Positions 1 to 4,770 of a stretch of 8,662 bases of DNA are shown here, one piece after another. Source of the stretch: an uncultured Acidimicrobiales bacterium (lineage in GTDB: Bacteria > Actinomycetota > Acidimicrobiia > Acidimicrobiales > Iamiaceae); NCBI GenBank assembly GCA_937926025.1, contig CALANQ010000242.1:1-8662 (forward strand), written 5' to 3'. A model generated the notes under the pieces. It did not search any database and had not been told where the DNA came from. It worked only from the letters and a program-made list of their open reading frames with translations. Each line of letters opens with the position of its first letter. Positions within the stretch are counted from its first letter, which is position 1. Position numbers and translations under genes: made by a program.

Positions 1-35
1 GTGAACGTCCAGATGCCGATGCGGCCGATGTCCAT
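1..35 (-). CDS. Probable F420-dependent LLM-class oxidoreductase, N-terminus only
   Basis: Only the first 11 codons and two bases of a twelfth are inside the window; the gene runs off the left edge. Read on the minus strand from the ATG at 35-33 the protein begins MDIGRIGIWTF. This resembles the first beta strand of luciferase-like monooxygenase (LLM) family proteins, notably the actinobacterial F420-dependent group, many of which open with a similar GRxGxW(T/S)F segment. Known members use reduced coenzyme F420 for hydride transfer in the cytoplasm; the substrate cannot be inferred here. A -10-like TAGGTT lies 7 bases upstream of the ATG, the same arrangement as at the next three genes, which supports both the gene and its start. 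The gene is divergent from the sulfatase. The family call rests on 11 residues and is tentative; that a gene starts here is more certain. Confidence 0.55.
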   Translation of the reverse strand, partial: MDIGRIGIWTF

Positions 36-42
36 GCGGCGG

Positions 43-48
43 AACCTA
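43..48 (-). promoter_or_regulatory. -10 element of the divergent minus-strand gene
   Basis: On the minus strand the hexamer TAGGTT fits the actinobacterial -10 pattern TANNNT and ends 7 bases before the ATG at 35. Transcription would therefore begin at or next to the start codon, giving a leaderless mRNA. It is flanked by a perfect 5-bp inverted repeat (GGCGG at 38-42 and CCGCC at 49-53). I see no convincing -35 box. Confidence 0.5.
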
Positions 49-125
49 CCGCCGTCGTCGCGTGCCGGCACCCGGCCCCCGCTGCAGCCCGACGACGACC
101 GACGGCGCGGACAGCGCGACCGGGG

Positions 126-131
126 TAGAAC
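126..131 (+). promoter_or_regulatory. Candidate -10 element of the sulfatase gene
   Basis: TAGAAC lies 6 bases upstream of the GTG start at 138, the spacing expected for a leaderless transcript. Its last base is C rather than the usual T, so it is the weakest of the four leaderless candidates. Its first three bases are also the in-frame TAG stop that closes the sulfatase frame upstream. No -35 box is obvious. Confidence 0.4.
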
Positions 132-137
132 ACCGAC

Positions 138-1556
138 GTGAGCGATGCAGCGGCACCCGGCCGGCCCAACGTGGTCCTCATCAACTGCGACGACCTCGGC
201 TACGGCGACCTCGGCTGCTACGGGTCCACGGCCAACGCCACGCCGGCGATCGACCGGTTGGCGGCGGAGGGCCTGCGGTTCGACGACTTCTCCATGGCGT
301 CACCGGTGTGCTCGCCGTCGCGGGGCGCCATGCTCACCGGCTGCTACCCGCCTCGGATCGGCTTCGACTCGTTCGACGGGCTGCCGGTGCTGTTCCCCGG
401 TCAGGGCCTCGGCCTGCCGACCTCGGAGATCAGCATGGCCACGATGCTGCGCGACGCCGGGTACCGCACACAGATGGTGGGCAAGTGGCACTGCGGCGAC
501 CAGCCCGGGTTCCTGCCCACCGATCACGGCTTCGACCACTGGTTCGGCCTGCCCTACAGCAACGACATGGGCCGCCAGGCGTACCCGACCGAGGGTCCGA
601 TGGCCCCGCCGCCCGGCCGCGAACCGATCTACCTGAACCCGCTGCCGCTGATGCTCGACGACCGGGTGATCGAGCAGCAGCCGGACCAGGCCGCCCTCAC
701 CGAGCGCTACGTCACCGAGTCCGTCCGGTTCCTCCGGGAGGCCGCCGCCGGCGACGACCCGTTCTTCCTGTACTTCGCCCACCTGTACGTGCACATCCCG
801 CTGTACGTGCAGCCCCGGTTCGCGGCGGCCTCGGCGAACGGCGACTACGGCGCCGCGGTGGCGTGCATCGACTGGGCGCTGGCCGTCATCCTCCACGAGC
901 TGCGGGAGCTGGGCCTCGACGACGACACCATCGTGATCTTCACCAGCGACAACGGGTCCCGTGGGGTGGACGGCGGCAGCAACGCGCCGCTGCGGGGCGC
1001 CAAGACCACCACCTGGGAGGGCGGGATGCGGGTGCCGTGCATCGTGCGCTGGCCGGGGCGCATCGCCGCCGGGCGCACCACCTCGGAGCTGGCCAGCGGC
1101 ATCGACTGGTTCCCCACCCTGGCCGGGCTGTGCGGCGGCGAGGTCCCGACGGACCGGACCATCGACGGCCGGGACATCGCGCCGCTGCTGCTCGACGAGG
1201 AGGCCCGCTCGCCGCACGAGTGCCTCCTCTCCTACTGGATGGATCAGCTCGAGGCGGTGCGGGTCGGCCGGTGGAAGGTGCACTACGCCAAGCACGGGAC
1301 GGTCCGCACCGAGCTGTACGACCTGGAGGCCGATCCGGGCGAGACCACCGACGTGGCCGCCGACCACCCCGACGTCCTGGCCGCGCTGGCCGTCCACGCC
1401 GAGGCGGCCCGGGCGTCGCTGGGTGACGGCCTCCCGGGGCGGGCCGGGCCCGACGTGCGCCCCATCGGCCGCGTCGACCACCCGGTCCCCCTCCCCGCCT
1501 ACGACCCGGCCCACCCGTACTACCTGGCCGAGTACGACCTGACCGACCGCGGCTGA
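138..1556 (+). CDS. Type I sulfatase (arylsulfatase family)
   Basis: A 472-residue sulfatase of the alkaline phosphatase superfamily, which hydrolyses sulfate esters through a formylglycine made from an active-site cysteine. The hallmark CSPSR is at residues 58-62, so Cys58 is the predicted formylglycine position. Other expected elements are present: metal-binding Asp18-Asp19 in the CDDLGYGD segment, Lys116 and His118 (GKWH), His219 before Pro221, Asp271-Asn272 (SDNG) and Lys289 followed by EGGMRVP (294-300). The C-terminal subdomain ends with ELYDLEADPGE (392-402), usual in this family. Length is normal. No signal peptide or membrane segment is visible, so a cytoplasmic location is likely. 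The GTG at 138 is chosen because an in-frame TAG at 126-128 rules out an upstream start and the protein must begin before residue 11. There is no Shine-Dalgarno sequence; a -10-like element 6 bases upstream suggests a leaderless mRNA. The formylglycine-generating enzyme must be encoded elsewhere or the maturation is different. The substrate is unknown. Confidence 0.95.
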   Translation: MSDAAAPGRPNVVLINCDDLGYGDLGCYGSTANATPAIDRLAAEGLRFDDFSMASPVCSPSRGAMLTGCYPPRIGFDSFDGLPVLFPGQGLGLPTSEISMATMLRDAGYRTQMVGKWHCGDQPGFLPTDHGFDHWFGLPYSNDMGRQAYPTEGPMAPPPGREPIYLNPLPLMLDDRVIEQQPDQAALTERYVTESVRFLREAAAGDDPFFLYFAHLYVHIPLYVQPRFAAASANGDYGAAVACIDWALAVILHELRELGLDDDTIVIFTSDNGSRGVDGGSNAPLRGAKTTTWEGGMRVPCIVRWPGRIAAGRTTSELASGIDWFPTLAGLCGGEVPTDRTIDGRDIAPLLLDEEARSPHECLLSYWMDQLEAVRVGRWKVHYAKHGTVRTELYDLEADPGETTDVAADHPDVLAALAVHAEAARASLGDGLPGRAGPDVRPIGRVDHPVPLPAYDPAHPYYLAEYDLTDRG

Positions 1557-1563
1557 CCCCCTC

Positions 1564-1590
1564 GGCGCGGGCGGGAACCCGGGCGGCGCC
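1564..1590 (+). terminator. Possible hairpin after the sulfatase gene
   Basis: GGCGC (1564-1568) pairs with GCGCC (1586-1590), and inside it CGGG (1572-1575) can face CCCG (1578-1581). The structure begins 8 bases after the sulfatase stop and has no U-tract. Such GC-only hairpins can arise by chance at this base composition, so this is weak support for termination ahead of the protease promoter. Confidence 0.25.
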
Positions 1591-1592
1591 GG

Positions 1593-1598
1593 TAGATT
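1593..1598 (+). promoter_or_regulatory. -10 element of the site-2 protease gene (leaderless)
   Basis: TAGATT matches the TANNNT -10 pattern and ends 6 bases before the ATG at 1605, so transcription should start at or within a base or two of the start codon. It is flanked by a 4-bp inverted repeat (GCCG at 1588-1591, CGGC at 1599-1602). The AT-rich hexamer stands out in otherwise nearly pure G+C sequence. Confidence 0.55.
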
Positions 1599-1604
1599 CG
1601 GCGG

Positions 1605-2741
1605 ATGGGCAAGGACATCCCGCTCGGGCGGATCGCCGGCATCAAGGTCGGCATGGACGTGTCGGTGTTCCTGTTCGCGGTGTTCCTCGCCTTCATGCTG
1701 GCGGTGATGCAGCTGCCCAACCTGAGCGACGGCCACTCCACCGCCGCCTACTGGATCGCGGCGGGCGCGGGCGCCCTGTTCTTCTTCCTCTCGCTCCTCG
1801 TCCACGAGATCGGCCACGCCCTGGTGGCGAAGGACGAGGGCATCGGCGTGGAGTCGATGGGCCTGACCCTGCTGGGCGGCATCACCCGGATGGAGTCGTC
1901 GCCCACCACGCCGGGCGCCGAGTTCCGGGTCTCGGTGATCGGCCCGGTGGCCAGCGCCACCTGCGGCGTGGTGTTCCTCGTCGGCTCGTACCTGCTGCCC
2001 GACACCGGCCTCTGGGACCTGGCCGGGGCGCTGTTCTTCTGGGCCGGCTACGTGAACCTGTTCCTCGCCGTGCTCAACATGGTCCCCGCCGCCCCGCTCG
2101 ACGGCGGCAAGGTCCTGTCGTCGGCCATCTGGCGGGCCACCGGCAGCCAGGCCACGGCCATGCTGTGGTCCGGCGCGGCGGGCATCGTGGCCGGGATGGC
2201 CCTGGCGACCTGGGGCCTGCGCAACGTCACCCGCCACGGCGACCAGCTGGGCTGGTTCAACATCGGCGTCGGCATGTACGTGGCGTTCAGCGCGTTCCAG
2301 CAGGTGCGGGCGGCGCCGCTGTACCGGGCGCTCGACGGCAAGACCGTGAGCGACGCCATGGCCGCCGGCCCGCCCTCGGCCGCGTCGTGGTCCACCGTGG
2401 GCGAGTTCCTGCGCACCAGCTTCCCCCGCCCGGAGCACCAGGCGTACCCCGTGGTGGGCACCGACGGCCAGGTCAGCGGCCTGCTCACCGCGTCGGCCAT
2501 CCGGGCGGTGCCGCCGGAGTCCTGGGACGGCCTGCCGGTCACCGCGCTGGCCTACCCGCTGGACCGGCTCACGGTGGTGCACACCGACGAGGCGCTCATC
2601 CCTGCCATCCAGAAGGTCGAGGGCGGCGACGTCCGCCACGCGCTGGTGGTGGCTCCCGATGGGCGCGTGGTCGGCACGCTCGACCCGTCGGCGGTGGACC
2701 GGGCCGTGCACGAGCACGAGCGCCAGACCGCCGGCGTCTAG
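1605..2741 (+). CDS. Site-2 protease, M50 family, with C-terminal CBS domain pair
   Basis: A 378-residue intramembrane zinc metalloprotease. Family members cut transmembrane segments of anti-sigma factors and other membrane proteins inside the bilayer. The zinc motif HEIGH is at residues 67-71 (His67, Glu68, His71) and the third ligand is Asp166 in the NMVPAAPLDGG segment (158-168). Hydrophobic segments are near 18-36, 49-66, 109-130, 138-157, 185-204 and 216-231, consistent with six membrane spans. From about 240 to 370 a soluble region carries two CBS-like repeats, the second including GDVRHALVVAPDGRVVGTLD (341-360); CBS domains usually bind adenosyl nucleotides and tune activity. The protease plus CBS pair matches the Rip3 type of mycobacteria (Rv2625c). 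No PDZ domain is seen. The ATG follows a -10 element by only 6 bases and lacks a Shine-Dalgarno sequence. No sigma or anti-sigma gene is adjacent, so the substrate is unknown. Confidence 0.93.
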   Translation: MGKDIPLGRIAGIKVGMDVSVFLFAVFLAFMLAVMQLPNLSDGHSTAAYWIAAGAGALFFFLSLLVHEIGHALVAKDEGIGVESMGLTLLGGITRMESSPTTPGAEFRVSVIGPVASATCGVVFLVGSYLLPDTGLWDLAGALFFWAGYVNLFLAVLNMVPAAPLDGGKVLSSAIWRATGSQATAMLWSGAAGIVAGMALATWGLRNVTRHGDQLGWFNIGVGMYVAFSAFQQVRAAPLYRALDGKTVSDAMAAGPPSAASWSTVGEFLRTSFPRPEHQAYPVVGTDGQVSGLLTASAIRAVPPESWDGLPVTALAYPLDRLTVVHTDEALIPAIQKVEGGDVRHALVVAPDGRVVGTLDPSAVDRAVHEHERQTAGV

Positions 2742-2760
2742 CCCCGTGGCGGCGCGGCGC

Positions 2761-2766
2761 TAGCTT
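2761..2766 (+). promoter_or_regulatory. -10 element of the crotonase gene (leaderless)
   Basis: TAGCTT matches TANNNT and ends 7 bases before the ATG at 2774. It lies between a perfect 5-bp inverted repeat, GGCGC (2756-2760) and GCGCC (2769-2773). No Shine-Dalgarno sequence precedes the ATG, so leaderless initiation is the simplest reading even though only 32 bases separate this gene from the protease gene. Confidence 0.55.
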
Positions 2767-2773
2767 TCGCGCC

Positions 2774-3484
2774 ATGACCGACGAGACCCTGCCCCGCTAC
2801 CAGATCGACGACGGGATCGCCGTCATCACCCTCGACGACGGGAAGGCCAACGCCTTCTCCACGGCCACGCTCGTCACCCTGGAGTCCCTGCTGGACCAGG
2901 CCGCCGCCGACGACGCCCAAGCGCTGGTGCTGGTGGGTCGACCCGGGAAGTTCTCCGCCGGCTTCGCCCTCGACGAGATGACCGGCAACGTCACCGACAT
3001 GCGGGCGCTGGTGGTGCGGGGTGCCCGCTTCTGGCTGCGCCTGTACGGCCTGGGCGTGCCGACCGTGGCGGCGTGCACCGGGCACGCCCTGGCCGGCGGG
3101 GCCCTCACCCTGCTGTCGTGCGACCGGCGGATCGCTGCCGACGGCCCCGCCAAGATCGGGCTGACCGCGGTGGCCATCTGCCTCCCGCTGCCGAAGTTCG
3201 CCTTCCCCCTGGCGGAGGACCGCCTGACCCGACCGGCGCTGACCGCAGCCACCATCGGGGCCCAGGTGTACGACCCGGCGGGTGCGCTGGAGGTCGGCTA
3301 CGTCGACCAGGTGGTGGCGGCCGACGAGCTCGAGGCCACCGCCCTGGCCGAGGCTCGCCGCCTGGGGGCGCTGGACACCGCCGCCTACGCCGCCACCAAG
3401 CGCAACGCCCGCGCCGACCTGATCGACCGGGAGCTGGCCCGGGTGGTGGAGGACATGGAGTCGCTCGAGCTGCCCAAGCTCTGA
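2774..3484 (+). CDS. Crotonase-superfamily protein (EchA3-like), catalytic glutamates absent
   Basis: A 236-residue protein of the enoyl-CoA hydratase/isomerase (crotonase) fold, which binds acyl-CoA and stabilises a thioester enolate with two backbone NH groups. The oxyanion-hole segments are recognisable: GKFSAGFAL (58-66) and the TGHALAGGAL stretch (102-111), followed by CDRRIAAD (116-123). The sequence most resembles the short crotonases typified by mycobacterial EchA3 and by mitochondrial enoyl-CoA isomerases, including VGYVDQVV (174-181) and TKRNARADL (208-216). The two positions that carry catalytic Glu in hydratases align with Leu111 and Ala132, so neither acid is present. A standard hydratase or delta3-delta2 isomerase reaction is therefore doubtful; another acyl-CoA reaction or a non-catalytic role is possible. 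The open frame extends far upstream, but that part lies inside the protease gene. The ATG at 2774 is set by the family start (short lead, then YQIDDGIAVITLDDGKANA) and by the promoter directly before it. The protein is probably cytoplasmic. Confidence 0.88.
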   Translation: MTDETLPRYQIDDGIAVITLDDGKANAFSTATLVTLESLLDQAAADDAQALVLVGRPGKFSAGFALDEMTGNVTDMRALVVRGARFWLRLYGLGVPTVAACTGHALAGGALTLLSCDRRIAADGPAKIGLTAVAICLPLPKFAFPLAEDRLTRPALTAATIGAQVYDPAGALEVGYVDQVVAADELEATALAEARRLGALDTAAYAATKRNARADLIDRELARVVEDMESLELPKL

Positions 3485-3486
3485 GC

Positions 3487-3503
3487 CCGGGCGCCTCGCC
3501 CGG
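3487..3503 (+). terminator. Stem-loop 1 after the crotonase gene
   Basis: A perfect 7-bp stem, CCGGGCG and CGCCCGG, with loop CCT, starting 2 bases after the stop codon. It has no U-tract, as is common for G+C-rich actinobacterial terminators. Two further GC hairpins follow directly, so a multi-hairpin terminator or mRNA 3'-end protection is plausible. Confidence 0.5.
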
Positions 3504-3505
3504 TC

Positions 3506-3533
3506 GGCCGCGACGCGGCCCGTCCGGGACGGG
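3506..3533 (+). terminator. Stem-loops 2 and 3 of the same cluster
   Basis: GGCCGC (3506-3511), loop GAC, GCGGCC (3515-3520) is one perfect stem. CCCGTC (3519-3524), loop CGG, GACGGG (3528-3533) is the next. They share two bases, so they could form as alternatives or as slightly shortened neighbours. Both have 3-base loops like stem-loop 1. Function as a terminator array is inferred from position only. Confidence 0.4.
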
Positions 3534-3538
3534 CGACG

Positions 3539-3558
3539 TCGACATGAGGTGATGTCGA
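3539..3558 (+). repeat. Perfect 7-bp inverted repeat upstream of the lipase promoter
   Basis: TCGACAT (3539-3545), 6-base spacer GAGGTG, ATGTCGA (3552-3558). Unlike the three hairpins before it, the arms contain A and T, so base composition explains it less easily. It ends 7 bases before the GGTGAC taken as a possible -35 box. It could be a regulator binding site or a fourth RNA stem-loop. Confidence 0.5.
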
Positions 3559-3565
3559 GGATTCG

Positions 3566-3593
3566 GGTGACGGGTGTCACCGCGCGGTAGCGT
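3566..3593 (+). promoter_or_regulatory. Lipase promoter with overlapping palindrome
   Basis: TAGCGT (3588-3593) matches the TANNNT -10 pattern. Sixteen bases upstream GGTGAC (3566-3571) is a possible, imperfect -35 box. The same GGTGAC is the left arm of a perfect 6-bp inverted repeat, GGTGAC-GGGT-GTCACC (3566-3581), lying over the -35 and spacer, a usual place for an operator. Transcription would start near 3600, giving a leader of about 63 bases. Confidence 0.45.
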
Positions 3594-3652
3594 GGCGCCC
3601 GGCGCCGGTCAGGGGACGGGCGATGCACGCCCGCCTCCCGGCGGCTCGACCT

Positions 3653-3658
3653 GAGGGG
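3653..3658 (+). promoter_or_regulatory. Shine-Dalgarno sequence of the lipase gene
   Basis: GAGGGG ends 4 bases before the ATG at 3663, a slightly short spacing. It supports this start, as does the signal peptide that begins right there. A second SD-like AGGGGA (3611-3616) sits 6 bases before an out-of-frame ATG at 3623. Confidence 0.5.
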
Positions 3659-3662
3659 ATCC

Positions 3663-4625
3663 ATGGTTCGACTGCGCAAGCCCGTGCTGGCCCTGGTGGC
3701 GCTGGCCGCCACCATCTCGCTGGCGGCCTGCCAGCCGACCCCGCCCACGGCGCGCACCATCCCGCCGCCCAAGCTCGGCGCCCCCGGCAACCTCATCACC
3801 GGCGGCCTCGGGTCGGCGCTGAACCCCATGCGGGACCCCGCCGGCACCAACGACTACTCGTGCAAGCCGTCGGCGGCGCACCCCAACCCGGTCGTGCTGG
3901 TCCACGGCACCATCGGCAACGCCTACGACTCGTGGAGCGGCCTGGCCCCGGTCCTCAAGTCCTACGGCTACTGCGTGTTCGCCGTGAACTACGGCGCCCC
4001 CGAGAGCTCCATCTTCAAGGGCACCGGCGACATCCCCACCTCGGCTGCGCAGATCGGCCGCTTCGTCGACAACGTGCGGGCCAAGACCGGTGCGGCCAAG
4101 GTCGACCTGGTCGGCCACTCGCAGGGCGGGTCGGTCTCCCGCTACTACGCCAACCTGATCGGCGGGTCGTCGAAGGTGGCCAACGTGGTGGGTCTGGCCC
4201 CGTCGAACCACGCCACCACGGTCAGCGGGCTGCTCACCCTCGGTCGCTTCATCGGCGCGGTCGACCCGATCTTCGCCGTCACCAACTGGATCGGCCTCCC
4301 GGCCCTCCAGCAGCAGGCCGACCCGAGCTCCGCCTTCTTCCAGGCCCTCAACGGCAACGGCGAGACCCGCTCGGGCATCCGGTACGTGAACATCGCCACC
4401 AAGTTCGACGAGGTCGTCACGCCCTACCGGCAGGCGTTCATCACGGCCGGCCCTGGCGCCAGCGTGCAGAACATCACCCTGCAGGACGTCTGCGGGAGCG
4501 ACCTGACGGATCACCTCGGGATCGTCTACGACACCAACGTGTACCAGTTGGTGCTCAACGCCCTGGAGCCCGCCGACCAGCGCCCCATCGCCTGCACCGC
4601 GTCGCTCCCCCTCTTCGGCACCTGA
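3663..4625 (+). CDS. Secreted lipoprotein lipase/esterase (alpha/beta hydrolase, class 2 lipase type)
   Basis: A 320-residue serine hydrolase predicted to cleave carboxylic esters outside the cytoplasm. The N-terminus is a lipoprotein signal peptide: basic residues Arg3, Arg5 and Lys6, a hydrophobic core, then lipobox LAAC with Cys23 as the lipidated residue. A proline-rich linker follows. The hydrolase domain starts near 75 with PVVLVHG (76-82), whose HG forms the oxyanion hole. The nucleophile is Ser153 in GHSQGG (151-156). The likely acid is Asp249 in TKFDEVVTP (247-254 region) and the likely base is His284 in LTDHLGI. This order and these motifs fit the LipA/EstA class 2 lipases. Four cysteines remain after processing (67, 104, 277, 311), enough for two disulfides, in keeping with export. 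The gene has its own promoter and leader and stands alone between two gaps. Substrate chain length cannot be told from the sequence. Confidence 0.92.
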   Translation: MVRLRKPVLALVALAATISLAACQPTPPTARTIPPPKLGAPGNLITGGLGSALNPMRDPAGTNDYSCKPSAAHPNPVVLVHGTIGNAYDSWSGLAPVLKSYGYCVFAVNYGAPESSIFKGTGDIPTSAAQIGRFVDNVRAKTGAAKVDLVGHSQGGSVSRYYANLIGGSSKVANVVGLAPSNHATTVSGLLTLGRFIGAVDPIFAVTNWIGLPALQQQADPSSAFFQALNGNGETRSGIRYVNIATKFDEVVTPYRQAFITAGPGASVQNITLQDVCGSDLTDHLGIVYDTNVYQLVLNALEPADQRPIACTASLPLFGT

Positions 4626-4636
4626 GCGGCGCCGGT

Positions 4637-4668
4637 CACCCGGGGGTGAGGTAGGGAATCCCCCACCT
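4637..4668 (+). terminator. Possible terminator hairpins after the lipase gene
   Basis: Two small inverted repeats begin 12 bases after the stop: CACC (4637-4640) with GGTG (4645-4648), then AGGT (4649-4652) with ACCT (4665-4668) enclosing GGG and CCC. The second has an internal mismatch and neither has a U-tract. Position favours termination, but support is modest. Confidence 0.3.
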
Positions 4669-4712
4669 GGAGGACACCGGGCGACCCCATCGTGCCCCTG
4701 ACCTGCGATCCG

Positions 4713-4718
4713 TACCGT
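4713..4718 (+). promoter_or_regulatory. -10 element of the ABC transporter operon
   Basis: TACCGT fits TANNNT. With a usual 6-7 base distance, transcription would start near 4725, leaving a leader of about 46 bases before the ATG at 4771. No good -35 box is seen 16-18 bases upstream, which may mean activator dependence or an extended -10 type promoter. Confidence 0.4.
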
Positions 4719-4723
4719 CATCA

Positions 4724-4745
4724 CCGCAGCCGCGACCGGCTGCGG
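4724..4745 (+). promoter_or_regulatory. Perfect 8-bp stem-loop at the start of the ABC operon leader
   Basis: CCGCAGCC (4724-4731), loop GCGACC, GGCTGCGG (4738-4745). The hairpin begins almost exactly at the predicted transcription start and ends 10 bases before the Shine-Dalgarno region. As RNA it could shield the 5' end from decay; as DNA the dyad just downstream of the -10 could be an operator. The pairing is seen directly; the role is inferred. Confidence 0.5.
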
Positions 4746-4755
4746 GAACGACGAC

Positions 4756-4762
4756 GAAGGGA
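4756..4762 (+). promoter_or_regulatory. Shine-Dalgarno sequence of the ABC ATPase gene
   Basis: GAAGGGA ends 8 bases before the ATG at 4771. This supports the longer start even though it adds a poorly conserved lead of about 25 residues ahead of the ATPase domain. Confidence 0.55.
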
Positions 4763-4770
4763 CGCGGTCG

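Noticed and set aside
62..1426. A 454-codon open frame overlapping the sulfatase in another forward frame
   Set aside because: The product is mostly Arg, Pro, Gly and Ala, typical of a frame-shifted GC-rich gene. The sulfatase frame has all family motifs.
1573..1578. GGGAAC upstream of the protease gene as an ECF sigma factor -35 element
   Set aside because: The distance to TAGATT is too short and the -10 is not of ECF type, so it is probably coincidence.
300..2717. An 805-codon open frame on the minus strand across the sulfatase and protease genes
   Set aside because: It is antisense to two clear families and its product is rich in Gly, Arg, His, Val and Gln with no domain pattern. It reflects the scarcity of stops in GC-rich antisense frames.
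2165..2773. Upstream extension of the crotonase frame to 439 residues
   Set aside because: The extra 203 codons lie inside the protease gene in another frame and read as Arg/Gly/Pro-rich noise. The crotonase domain begins right at the ATG at 2774.
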